DNA of 64,000 nt from Haematospirillum jordaniae (GTDB taxonomy: Bacteria; Pseudomonadota; Alphaproteobacteria; Rhodospirillales; Rhodospirillaceae): contig NZ_CP014525.1 of the NCBI RefSeq assembly GCF_001611975.1, positions 173,501-237,500 of the forward strand, read 5' to 3'. A program made the position numbers and the translations under genes. Shown piece by piece: positions 36,186-44,552 of the stretch (positions are counted from its first letter, which is position 1; the number at the start of each line of letters is the position of its first letter). Below the pieces are notes generated by a model, which saw only the letters and a list, made by a program, of their open reading frames with translations, had not been told where the DNA came from and made no database searches.

Positions 36186-37604
36186 TCAGGTCTTTGCCAA
36201 ATACCGGCCTCCACTCTCCGTCAGGGATTCAGACAAGACAGATGGCGGCCCCAGCAACCGGGATCCAATAATCCAGACAAAAGACGCACCCCCGATAACA
36301 GCAATCAAGGCTCCACAACCCATCGCCAGCATCGACACGATCTCGAGGGGCGTATCCAACCCTTGGCTTCCCCCGGCGGTCTTGCGCGCAACACCAGAAC
36401 TACCGGCAACAAACAGTCCTCCGGCGTGCAAGAGCTGCCCGGCTCCATACAGTCCCAGACATCTCAGGACGGAGCGCATGCGAACCAGGGAATAGCCAAG
36501 CCATGGCAACAACACCGTGGCGAGAAAAACCATCAGGGCCAGCATCACTCCGCCAATCACAAGGTGATAATGAGCTGGTGTGCGCGTGTCTCCTCCTCCT
36601 AGGACATAGCCAAACAGACCACCGATCACAAACAGCAGACACGACAACCCAAGCCCTGTCCCCTGCACCGTTCCTGGCTTCAACCCCCTGCACAACAGGG
36701 CGCCCACAAGCCCTGCGACAGCAAGAAAGGGCTGGCCAATCAATCCCAGCTGATACAGCAGAGTAAAGTGCGAGAACAAACGCGCATCACGTGGATCCAG
36801 AAACAAATAAAGAAACGGACCAAGCAAGGCCACAGACACGACAAGCACAACAATGGTGCGCAGCAAACCGGAAGACAGCGGATATTCCCCGTGCAGGCGA
36901 CGCCCGACATCCTGCCAGATCAGCACCATCATCAGGAAATTCAGGAACTGCAACAGATGACCTGTTCCCCAAAACAGGGTTTCGTTGAAAGGAACGGACT
37001 GAAGCCCGGACGGCATAGTCAGTGCCGCTAGGACACAGCATACCAGCGCCAGAAACCATACCGCCGCCAACCCACGGGCGCAGAACAAACAAGCTCCGGA
37101 ATCCCGGCCATCGGGCCACATCAGAACACGATAGAAAGGAGCGCTGAATGCGACGCCAAGCAACACCAGACCAAGCCCGAAAACCGGGTGGCCAATAACC
37201 GGCACATAGTTATTCAGGGATGGCTCCCCAAGGCCAAGAGAAAATGGAACCAGAAGCAGAACCATTCCCCCCATCGCCAAGGACGGAGCAAAACGGAAGA
37301 GATCCGTCCGTTCTTCTGAAAAGTAGGGACTGCTGCGTGCTGCAACAAGATAGGTACATACAGCAGCCGCCATGCCCAGATACCATATGACAACACTGAA
37401 AATAACGTGCGTAACCAGTGCCGCCCGGAAAAAGTGAACTGGCAAATACTCCTGCACGCCCGGTGTCCGCGACAAGGCAAGCAAAAGGGCAAGCCCCCCG
37501 GCAAGAGCAAGAGAAGACAGCGACAGCAGAACCCAGTACCGCGTTTCTGAGCGCAGGCTTCTAGGCACCGGGATCATAGACCGGAGAACGGTTCTGCCCT
37601 TCAT
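36186..37604 (-). CDS. Divergent heme-copper oxidase subunit I-like protein
   Basis: A 472-residue integral membrane protein with about twelve spans. Histidines in the expected helices: H66 (THVIFS), H216 (GTGHLLQF), H279 (FSHFTL), and the pair H345/H347 (AHYHLVIGG) that in COX1 ligate the two hemes. The tandem HH of helix VII, two of the CuB ligands, reads S-H here, and no cross-linked Tyr is seen after H216. It is therefore a distant COX1/cbb3-like member whose oxygen-reducing ability is unproven. No subunit II or III is nearby. ATG 37604 has AGGGG upstream. Confidence 0.75.
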   Translation of the reverse strand: MKGRTVLRSMIPVPRSLRSETRYWVLLSLSSLALAGGLALLLALSRTPGVQEYLPVHFFRAALVTHVIFSVVIWYLGMAAAVCTYLVAARSSPYFSEERTDLFRFAPSLAMGGMVLLLVPFSLGLGEPSLNNYVPVIGHPVFGLGLVLLGVAFSAPFYRVLMWPDGRDSGACLFCARGLAAVWFLALVCCVLAALTMPSGLQSVPFNETLFWGTGHLLQFLNFLMMVLIWQDVGRRLHGEYPLSSGLLRTIVVLVVSVALLGPFLYLFLDPRDARLFSHFTLLYQLGLIGQPFLAVAGLVGALLCRGLKPGTVQGTGLGLSCLLFVIGGLFGYVLGGGDTRTPAHYHLVIGGVMLALMVFLATVLLPWLGYSLVRMRSVLRCLGLYGAGQLLHAGGLFVAGSSGVARKTAGGSQGLDTPLEIVSMLAMGCGALIAVIGGASFVWIIGSRLLGPPSVLSESLTESGGRYLAKT

Positions 37605-37614
37605 GGCAATACCC

Positions 37615-37767
37615 CTAGAGGCCAACAAGCCCTATCTTGACGATAATACCAACATAGAAGCCCAGCGCCAGAACCGTAAGAAATACCCCAAGAAGAACAT
37701 TTCGCCAGAACAAGCGTGAAGAATGCTTCTGCGTTATATCAACAGCAACCCCTGTTATATCGGTCAT
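37615..37767 (-). CDS. Small single-span membrane protein (oxidase operon)
   Basis: A 50-residue ORF with a strong site (GGGGGAAG just before ATG), ending 10 nt before the subunit I start. A soluble N-terminal part of about 20 residues is followed by one hydrophobic helix with VLLGVFLTVLALGFYVG and ending IIVKIGLVGL. It resembles the small one-span proteins found in alphaproteobacterial cox operons (CoxF-like); that match is from pattern, not alignment. Confidence 0.65.
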   Translation of the reverse strand: MTDITGVAVDITQKHSSRLFWRNVLLGVFLTVLALGFYVGIIVKIGLVGL

Positions 37768-38022
37768 ACTTCCCCCTTACCGATCCCCTTGAATCAACAC
37801 AAAATGATCATCTCCTGAAATGATCGGAAGGGACTTTATACACTTCATAAGCAATCTGGAAGATGTATTATTGTCGATGCATCTATACAATCATTCGTCA
37901 TAACACATATACGACCATCATTTACTGTCATAGATACAGAACGTATTATCAAACAGACTTCCGGATAAACCTCCTTCCCCGTATAGTACATGGCATGTGG
38001 ATCCAAGACGCGGAGACTGGTC
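37768..38022. promoter_or_regulatory. AT-rich divergent control region
   Basis: It separates the oxidase module (minus) from the DUF2189 gene (plus). The dyad GATCAT-N8-ATGATC (37806-37811, 37820-37825) lies 39 nt upstream of the small ORF's ATG, and TTGAATCAA lies at 37790-37798. Neither is a full FNR box. No gene is supported inside. Confidence 0.4.
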
Positions 38023-38862
38023 ATGTCAACAGAGACGTCCGAAGAGTACCATCGCAATGCGCATCCAGAACAAGCCGTCTCCCCCGAAGCCGCCGCCAGC
38101 CTATGGTATGGAAGCACCTCGTGGCCGGGGATACGCAGCGTCAGCGTTGACCAGACAACCCGCTGGCTGGCCCGGGGGTGGGATGATCTAATGACAGCTC
38201 CCGCGATCAGCTTGGGCTACGGGGCTGTTTTTTCCGTTATTGCCTGGCTGATGGCCTCCGGTCTTTTTGCCGTTGGCATGGAGTCCCTTCTGGTCCCCCT
38301 AGTTGCCGGCTTCATGCTAATTGCCCCATTTGCCGCCGTTGGTCTTTATGAAGTCAGCCGCCTGCACGCTGAAAACCAGCCTGTAACGTTTTCGGATACT
38401 CTCAAGGTCTACAAACGCAATTCCATGCAACTTGGCATGATTGGCATGACCTTGATGGTTGCCATGATGCTGTGGTTTGTTGTGTCACTTGTGCTGTTTG
38501 CAATCTTCTTCAGCAGTGCACCACCAAATATGAGCAACTTCATCGGCTCACTGCTGGCATCGCCGCAAGCTCCCCCCTTTCTGGCACTGGGCACCCTGAT
38601 TGGCGGTTTTATCGCCGCCGGTGTTTTTGCCATATCGGCAATCAGCCTGCCTATGGTGATTGACCGCAACATATCCGCCTATGCCGCCATGATTACCAGC
38701 GTCCGCGCCGTATACGGCAACAAACACGCCATGTTTGGCTGGGCTGCAGCCATTGTCCTGATTACAGGCGTCGGAATCGGAACGTTCTTTATTGGCCTGA
38801 TTGTGACTTTGCCTCTGATTGCACATGCATCATGGCATGCATACAAGGCGATGGTTGACTAG
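38023..38862 (+). CDS. DUF2189 family integral membrane protein
   Basis: 279 residues from ATG 38023 (GGAG seven bases upstream). A polar N-terminal part (about 1-60) is followed by about six hydrophobic spans. The pattern W-L-A-R-G-W-D-D-L-M-x-A-P at about 48-60 is characteristic of DUF2189. Family function is unknown; it often neighbours respiratory-chain genes in alphaproteobacteria. Its stop overlaps that of the convergent tusA gene. Confidence 0.8.
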   Translation: MSTETSEEYHRNAHPEQAVSPEAAASLWYGSTSWPGIRSVSVDQTTRWLARGWDDLMTAPAISLGYGAVFSVIAWLMASGLFAVGMESLLVPLVAGFMLIAPFAAVGLYEVSRLHAENQPVTFSDTLKVYKRNSMQLGMIGMTLMVAMMLWFVVSLVLFAIFFSSAPPNMSNFIGSLLASPQAPPFLALGTLIGGFIAAGVFAISAISLPMVIDRNISAYAAMITSVRAVYGNKHAMFGWAAAIVLITGVGIGTFFIGLIVTLPLIAHASWHAYKAMVD

Positions 38863-39125
38863 CAGCAGCCGGTTATTCCTCCGTTGGCAGAATCGGGACG
38901 GCTGATCAGCATGATCCGCTGTCCCGGACCTTTTTCGCTTGATGCCAGTGTCACGCCAGCTTTCTGACACAGTGCACGAAAGTCGCTTTCATTAATGCGG
39001 TCATCACAAATAACTCTCAAGCTCTCACCGGGATGAAGGTCTGCAACCGCACGAAGAGTCCTCAAGACAGGCAGCGGACAGGACATACCACGACAATCCA
39101 GCTCATGACAGGGCACACGACCCAA
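38859..39125 (-). CDS. TusA-family sulfurtransferase
   Basis: The core LDCRGMSCPLPVLRTLRAV carries the CPxP motif whose Cys holds persulfide sulfur. In the family, TusA passes sulfur to tRNA thiolation or molybdenum-cofactor enzymes. The frame is open to 39233, but a TTG at 39125 has GGAG seven bases upstream and leaves 56 bp to the divergent rhodanese gene, giving 88 residues; a GTG at 39116 is an alternative. The protein ends in CC, an unusual C-terminus. Terminal codons overlap with the DUF2189 gene. Confidence 0.8.
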   Translation of the reverse strand: MGRVPCHELDCRGMSCPLPVLRTLRAVADLHPGESLRVICDDRINESDFRALCQKAGVTLASSEKGPGQRIMLISRPDSANGGITGCC

Positions 39126-39181
39126 AACCCCACTCCCCGCATAATCTGAACATAGAGATGCACTTACAGCATCAGGGGAGT

Positions 39182-39580
39182 ATGAATATAGATCCGTTTC
39201 ATGTCTTGTGGAAATCCGCCATGCACGCTTCACACACAGAAGACAACCACCAACCCCGTATCCAGATTGAAACCCCGGAAACCATCATGATATGGCTGGA
39301 ACGCGGGGAGGCCATCCTGATCGATGTGCGGGAAGAGCACGAATATCACGCAGAACACATCCCGGGCTCTATTTTAATACCCCTCAGCCGCTTTGACCCC
39401 TCAGACATTCCGGATACAACGGGTAAAAAACTGGTTCTCCACTGCCGCAGCGGACAGCGATGCGGCGTCGCTTCTGGCATTCTGGCTGCAGCAGGATTCT
39501 CACAGGACCTGTTCCGTATGGAAGGAGGAATCCTGAACTGGGCGCAAAGAGGCGGCAAGACCCGACGCAGTGGCCCATAA
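39182..39580 (+). CDS. Rhodanese-like sulfurtransferase
   Basis: A single rhodanese domain: AILIDVREEHEYHAEHIPGS and the active-site loop HCRSGQRC, with the catalytic Cys first. It would carry persulfide, and a link with the divergent TusA gene is an inference from proximity. 132 residues from ATG 39182, but starts at 39158 or 39221 are also possible; the SD spacing favours none clearly. A hairpin follows at 39593. Confidence 0.85.
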   Translation: MNIDPFHVLWKSAMHASHTEDNHQPRIQIETPETIMIWLERGEAILIDVREEHEYHAEHIPGSILIPLSRFDPSDIPDTTGKKLVLHCRSGQRCGVASGILAAAGFSQDLFRMEGGILNWAQRGGKTRRSGP

Positions 39581-39592
39581 CACCAATTCCGG

Positions 39593-39622
39593 AACAGGGC
39601 CACTTGGCTGCATGGCCCTGTT
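39593..39622 (+). terminator. Terminator after the rhodanese gene
   Basis: Arms AACAGGGCC (39593-39601) and GGCCCTGTT (39614-39622) form a perfect 9-bp stem with a 12-base loop; tail TCAGCATAATT. Confidence 0.6.
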
Positions 39623-39743
39623 TCAGCATAATTAAGGGCCAACAGATTGCAATCTGACGGTCACAGGACATCATGAGAGCAACAGGCATGTCCCTGCGAT
39701 AGAGAACCGTGATCGTTGGGCCTCCTTCCAAGAGGACAAACCC

Positions 39744-40307
39744 ATGGCTTCGTTTCTGGCATTAATGAAGCGCCTGATGGGGATAAAAAGACCCCCTCCC
39801 CTTGCTTCTAACCCTACCTCAGCCTTACCAGCATGCACCATAAGAGGCGAAAATGGTCTGCGTGGGTTTTTGGTACTGATTGACGAAACACCAGAAATCC
39901 AGGCCGTCATACGCTATGTCGCCTGGAGGGCCTACAATGAAGCAGCCCGCATAACACTGCTGAGCGTTGCCCCCTCCTCTGAACAAACGGACTGGATCTT
40001 TGTTGGCTCCAGAATACGTTATGATTCCGTACAACAGGCCGAAGAACGCCTGCAAAGAGCTGCCGCTGAGATACACCGGATCAGCGGAGTCTTTTCCCAA
40101 CTGATCCTGCGGGAAGGCGATACCCTGCAAGAGGTTCTGTCTGTCTTGGACGAATACCGGGACATTACCATTATGGTCACGGCATCTAGGCCACATGGGG
40201 AGGGAATGGCTCCTCTGATACAGGCTGTTACAGCAACATCTCTACCCGTTCCAGTCACAATCATTCCAGGATTCCTGACACCCGTAGATATTGACGCACT
40301 GTGCTGA
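39744..40307 (+). CDS. Universal stress protein (UspA-like)
   Basis: 187 residues. A 35-residue N-terminal extension precedes one USP domain: FLVLIDETPEIQAVIRYVAW (strand 1 and helix 1) to ITIMVTASRPHGEG and PVPVTIIPG. The ATP-binding G-2x-G-9x-G-S/T motif is not evident, so it may be a non-ATP member. AGAGGA precedes ATG by seven bases. Role in stress survival is by family only. Confidence 0.75.
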   Translation: MASFLALMKRLMGIKRPPPLASNPTSALPACTIRGENGLRGFLVLIDETPEIQAVIRYVAWRAYNEAARITLLSVAPSSEQTDWIFVGSRIRYDSVQQAEERLQRAAAEIHRISGVFSQLILREGDTLQEVLSVLDEYRDITIMVTASRPHGEGMAPLIQAVTATSLPVPVTIIPGFLTPVDIDALC

Positions 40308-40336
40308 AGCAGCGCATTCCAGAGCCCGGAAACACT

Positions 40337-40363
40337 GCAGCCGGACACGACATGCCCGGCTGC
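40337..40363. terminator. Bidirectional terminator between usp and marR
   Basis: Arms GCAGCCGG (40337-40344) and CCGGCTGC (40356-40363) with an 11-base loop lie in the convergent gap; a short A-rich tail follows. Confidence 0.6.
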
Positions 40364-40390
40364 ATAAAAACACATAATAAAGAAAAAAGA

Positions 40391-40894
40391 TCAGGTCAGT
40401 CGACGCAGAAGACGCAGGAAAGTCTGCTGTTCCCGCGGCGTCAGCGGGGCTAGCGTCTGTTCGGCAGCCCTAGCAACAGCCTGCACAGCAGAAGAAACCA
40501 TCCGACGCCCATCAGACGTAGCCGTTAACTTGACACGCCTGCGGTCCCGCTCGTCAGCGCAACGCTCTATCATGCCCCTTTCACTCAATCGCCTCACTAC
40601 ACCCTGCATGGTTGCAGCATCCATGCCGATCAGGCGACCAAGGGAGTTCTGGGAAACAGTCCCCTTTTCCAGCAACTTAACCAAAGCAGAGAACTGCGGC
40701 AACGTGAACTCCGCGCTTCCCAGCTGGGACTGGAAAATGGCCGTAGCCCGCTGATTGGCTTTACGAAGCAAATGCCCTATCTGCTCTTCAAGCACAACTG
40801 GAACGGGACTCTCATCGACCCGGACGTTTCTTTGATGGTGATCCGGAACTTCGGAAGCATGGTCTTTCGTCAGCGTCAGGACGTCTTCATACAT
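40391..40894 (-). CDS. MarR-family transcriptional regulator
   Basis: 167 residues from ATG 40894. The winged-helix core runs FTLPQFSALVKLLEKG (helix 1-2), SQNSLGRLIGMDAATMQGVVRRL (recognition helix) and ERCADERDRRRVKLTATSDG (wing, with the DxRxxR motif). It would bind palindromic operators as a dimer and respond to small ligands. The frame extends to 41056 through a hydrophobic, non-MarR segment, so the longer start is rejected. No obvious target gene is adjacent except nrdA, 0.8 kb away. Confidence 0.88.
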   Translation of the reverse strand: MYEDVLTLTKDHASEVPDHHQRNVRVDESPVPVVLEEQIGHLLRKANQRATAIFQSQLGSAEFTLPQFSALVKLLEKGTVSQNSLGRLIGMDAATMQGVVRRLSERGMIERCADERDRRRVKLTATSDGRRMVSSAVQAVARAAEQTLAPLTPREQQTFLRLLRRLT

Positions 40895-41704
40895 CTCTTT
40901 ATTACCCCACACTGTTACGTTCGGGACCGGTGTCCTCGCCCGCACCGGTTTTCCCTTCATGCACCGTGATACAGAGTTATCGGTATGATGGCAAAGAAAA
41001 AGAAAGCCTATGGTTGCAAGCATTATACAGCCAAAGTATAGGCAATATGCGCGCACTTGGTAAAATATAGATATATTACATTCACTTAGCTATATTCATC
41101 AGCATGAAAGCCAACAAAAATAACGTCGTGCAACCTGTAAATTTTAACAGGTAACACCATTCGTAGGCTCTACCAACCCAACCGTACCACAGCCCCTGAA
41201 CCATCGAAAAAATAAAGAAAGGAAGTGAGAAAAGACCGAATGCACGCATGAGATCAGGCACAAGAACTATCGCAAGAAGAGTATTCTACAGCAAAGAATT
41301 CTGCGTCCCTGTCAGCAAGGTACGCACAGGACACAGGCATGCCTTTTTCTTGCAGATTGCCCCAGGCAAAAAAGGTCGATATGGTGTACCCCCTACGGCG
41401 CAAGCCCCCCTGCCACGATTTGCCAAAAAACGCAAGATATTGACGCAAATCAAAATACATTTACTATATATAGACGTGACGACAATCACGCGGCCAAACA
41501 GGGCCTGCCGTAAAGACGGGGGTCGCGGTGTCCGCAGCGGGCTGTTCTCACCCGGTTGACGTCGCACTGCTTGAATGTATCTGGACCCCATGGAAAGGAG
41601 CTGAAAAGAGCCGCCGCGTGCCTGAAAAAGGTACAACTCTGCCATCACCGCACTGCTCAGTGCCTTGACCATGTCCTGCAAAGACCCCCCCGGGAGATAT
41701 CGTC
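40895..41704. other. 810-nt gene-poor, AT-rich control region
   Basis: It separates marR (minus) and nrdA (plus). Visible elements: a near-palindrome at 41060-41079 (GTAA...TTAC), a second at 41133-41152 (ACCTGT...ACAGGT), two candidate NrdR boxes (41430 and 41461), and a 228-nt nrdA leader. Open frames here have no recognisable family or codon pattern. Confidence 0.55.
41430..41476 (+). promoter_or_regulatory. Candidate tandem NrdR boxes upstream of nrdAB
   Basis: Box 1 (41430-41445, ACGCAAGATATTGACG) and box 2 (41461-41476, TTACTATATATAGACG) each match the family consensus acaCwAtATaTwGtgt at about 11 of 16 positions, including the C-w-A-n-ATAT-w-G core. Start-to-start spacing is 31 bp, three helical turns, as in characterised NrdR operators. 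NrdR itself is not in the window. Confidence 0.6.
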
Positions 41705-43534
41705 GTGCTTAATGCCGTACAGCTTGCCACCCCCCCTCAGATCCGGATCAATACCGCACACGATGAACTGCTGACCAATTTTGGAAAAGCAGTTCTTACA
41801 GATCGTTACCTTCTCCCCGACGAAAGCTACCAAGATCTTTTTGCCCGGGTTGCCAGTGCCTATGCTGACGACGATGAGCATGCGTGCCGTCTGTATGACT
41901 ATATTTCCAAGCTATGGTTCATGCCGGCAACGCCAGTTCTATCGAACGGCGGATCAAGCCGCGGACTTCCCATATCCTGCTTCCTGAACGAAGCGGATGA
42001 TTCCCTTGCTGGTATCGTTGATCTATGGACTGAAAATGTATGGCTGGCTGCCCGTGGGGGGGGTATCGGCAGCTATTGGGGGAACCTGCGTTCTATCGGT
42101 GAAAAGGTTGGAACGGTTGGAAAGACGTCGGGCGTTGTCCCCTTTATCCGGGTTATGGACAGCCTGACCTTAGCTATTTCCCAAGGGTCATTGCGGCGCG
42201 GTTCCGCTGCGGTATATCTCCCGGTCTGGCATCCGGAGATCGAGGAGTTTATCGAGCTGCGCCGTCCGACCGGGGGGGATCCCAACCGCAAAGCCCTGAA
42301 CCTGCATCATGGCATTTTGCTGTCTGACGCATTTATGGACGCTGTGGAAAAAGATGGCGACTGGGCCCTGATCAGCCCGCGGGATGGCCAGGTCATGCGA
42401 CAGGTCAAGGCTCGCGCCCTGTGGATCCGCATCCTGCTGGCCCGAGTTGAAACCGGGGAACCATACATTATCTACTCTGATACAGTGAACCGTGCCCTTC
42501 CCGAACACCAGAAAAGGGCCGGACTGAGCGTACGCACGTCTAACCTGTGTGCCGAAATTACCTTGCCGACGGGGCGGGATCATCTTGGGCATGACCGCAC
42601 GGCGGTGTGCTGCCTGTCGTCCCTGAATCTTGAAACCTATATGGAATGGAAAGACGAGCCCCGCTTTATCGAAGACGTGATGCGTTTTCTTGATAACGTA
42701 CTGCAAGACTTCATCGATCGGGCACCGGACAGCATGGCCAAGGCAAAGTACTCTGCCATGCGCGAGCGCTCTGTTGGCCTAGGAGTCATGGGGTACCATT
42801 CGTTTCTTCAGAACAACATGATTCCGTTCGAGTCTGTCATGGCAAAGGTCTGGAACCGAACGATTTTCCGGCACATCAAGACACAGGCTGACGCTGCATC
42901 CCGTGCCCTGGCTGCCGAGCGGGGTCCATGCCCAGATGCTGCTGATTATGGAATTATGGAGCGCTTCTCCAATAAAACAGCAATTGCGCCAACCGCATCC
43001 ATTTCGATTATTTGCGGCGGAACCAGCCCAGGCATTGAACCCATTGCCGCAAACGCCTTTACCCACAAAACGCTTTCCGGCAGTTTCTTGGTACGCAATC
43101 GCGCCTTGGAAAAAGTATTAGCTGACAAAGGGCGCAACGACGAGGAAACTTGGACCTCGATTACAGTCAATGAAGGTTCCGTGCAGCACTTGGATTTCCT
43201 AACCCAGGACGAAAAAGATGTTTTCAAGACAGCCTTTGAGCTGGACCAGCGCTGGATCATCGAACATGCCGCGGACAGAGCACCACTGGTTGACCAAGCC
43301 CAGTCTCTGAACATTTTCCTGCCCGCAGATGTACATAAGCGGGACCTGCACCAGATCCACATGCTGGCGTGGAAGAAAGGCGTCAAAAGCCTGTACTATT
43401 GTCGCTCCAAGTCCTTGCAAAGGGCAGAGGTAGTATCGGCCCGTGACCGAGTTGCCAGCAACACACTCCCTGTTGAACAGGACAATGCAGGCAGTATCCC
43501 AACCAACTACGAAGAATGCCTAGCCTGCCAGTAA
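41705..43534 (+). CDS. nrdA: Ribonucleotide reductase alpha subunit, class I, short form
   Basis: A 609-residue catalytic subunit that reduces ribonucleoside diphosphates for DNA synthesis. Active-site residues are in SNLCAEITLP; the redox pair is in GLPISCFL and CCLSSLNL; the radical-transfer tyrosines in KSLYYCRSKS; and the C-terminal shuttle cysteines in EECLACQ. The N-terminal ATP-cone (about 100 residues) present in E. coli NrdA is missing, so dATP inhibition at that site is not possible. It starts at GTG with GGGAG upstream; nrdB follows by 55 nt. Confidence 0.93.
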   Translation: MLNAVQLATPPQIRINTAHDELLTNFGKAVLTDRYLLPDESYQDLFARVASAYADDDEHACRLYDYISKLWFMPATPVLSNGGSSRGLPISCFLNEADDSLAGIVDLWTENVWLAARGGGIGSYWGNLRSIGEKVGTVGKTSGVVPFIRVMDSLTLAISQGSLRRGSAAVYLPVWHPEIEEFIELRRPTGGDPNRKALNLHHGILLSDAFMDAVEKDGDWALISPRDGQVMRQVKARALWIRILLARVETGEPYIIYSDTVNRALPEHQKRAGLSVRTSNLCAEITLPTGRDHLGHDRTAVCCLSSLNLETYMEWKDEPRFIEDVMRFLDNVLQDFIDRAPDSMAKAKYSAMRERSVGLGVMGYHSFLQNNMIPFESVMAKVWNRTIFRHIKTQADAASRALAAERGPCPDAADYGIMERFSNKTAIAPTASISIICGGTSPGIEPIAANAFTHKTLSGSFLVRNRALEKVLADKGRNDEETWTSITVNEGSVQHLDFLTQDEKDVFKTAFELDQRWIIEHAADRAPLVDQAQSLNIFLPADVHKRDLHQIHMLAWKKGVKSLYYCRSKSLQRAEVVSARDRVASNTLPVEQDNAGSIPTNYEECLACQ

Positions 43535-43589
43535 ACCGCTTACCAGGCCCCGCTTCTCGCTCTGCACTCTATCCGGACGTATTATTGCC

Positions 43590-44552
43590 ATGTCACTGTT
43601 GACCCCTACGAACCACGTCTACAAGCCATTTCGCTATCCTTGGTGCTACGATGCTTGGCTGATCCAACAACAGCTCCACTGGCTACCGGAAGAAGTGCCC
43701 TTGGCCGAAGACGTCAAGGACTGGCGCCATAAGCTGAGTGAAGCTGAGCAGCATCTCCTGACCCAGATTTTCCGCTTCTTCACTCAGTCTGATATCGAGG
43801 TGAACAACTGCTACATGCGCAACTACACGCGCGTGTTTCAACCAACCGAAGTACAGATGATGCTCGCGGCCTTTTCCAACATGGAAACCATTCATATTGC
43901 TGCGTATGCCCATCTTCTGGACACCATCGGGATGCCCGAAACAGAATATGCTGCCTTCCTCCACTACAAGGAAATGAAGGACAAGTACGACTATATGCAG
44001 CTGTGGGGCGTTGAAACACCCGCCGATATTGCCCGAACACTGGCCGTCTTTGGCGCCTTTACCGAGGGACTCCAACTCTTTGCCAGCTTTGCCATCCTGC
44101 TCAACTTCCCGCGCTTCAACAAAATGAAGGGTATGGGGCAGATTGTGACTTGGTCTGTGCGTGATGAAACCCTGCACTGCAATTCTATCATCCGCCTTTA
44201 CAAGACATTCCTAGGGGAAAACCCGGATATTGACCAAGCGGCCTTGGCACAAGATCTGAGACAAGCGTGCCAGACCATTGTAGGGCTGGAAGATGCATTC
44301 ATCGATCTGGCCTTTGAAGCCGGTCCGGTAGAAGGCCTGACAGCACACGACATCAAGGACTATATCCGCTACATCGCGGATCTACGCCTGACCCAGCTTG
44401 GTCTGGAACCCGCTTACCATATTGCCCGCAACCCGCTGCCTTGGCTGGATGCAATCCTGAACGGGGTCGAGCACACCAACTTCTTCGAGAACCGGGCAAC
44501 CGAGTATTCCAAGGCGGCCACACGCGGCAGCTGGGAAGATGCCTTTGCATAA
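43590..44552 (+). CDS. nrdB: Ribonucleotide reductase beta subunit
   Basis: A 320-residue radical-generating subunit. Diiron ligands are seen in NMETIHIAAYAHLL (E, H), FTEGLQLF (E) and SVRDETLHC (E, H), with a conserved Tyr four residues after the first His in the radical position. It is shorter than E. coli NrdB (375). No ATP-cone is fused to it. Its end overlaps the next gene by 14 nt. Confidence 0.94.
   Translation: MSLLTPTNHVYKPFRYPWCYDAWLIQQQLHWLPEEVPLAEDVKDWRHKLSEAEQHLLTQIFRFFTQSDIEVNNCYMRNYTRVFQPTEVQMMLAAFSNMETIHIAAYAHLLDTIGMPETEYAAFLHYKEMKDKYDYMQLWGVETPADIARTLAVFGAFTEGLQLFASFAILLNFPRFNKMKGMGQIVTWSVRDETLHCNSIIRLYKTFLGENPDIDQAALAQDLRQACQTIVGLEDAFIDLAFEAGPVEGLTAHDIKDYIRYIADLRLTQLGLEPAYHIARNPLPWLDAILNGVEHTNFFENRATEYSKAATRGSWEDAFA

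Noticed and set aside
37790..37798. TTGAATCAA as an FNR box
   Set aside because: The FNR/CRP-type consensus needs a four-base spacer between half-sites; this palindrome has only one central base.
39126..39233. N-terminal extension of TusA
   Set aside because: It would overlap the divergent rhodanese gene and adds no family sequence; the TTG start with good spacing is preferred.
41477..41704. A riboswitch in the nrdA leader
   Set aside because: I found no B12-box or other conserved riboswitch core; the leader is only moderately structured.
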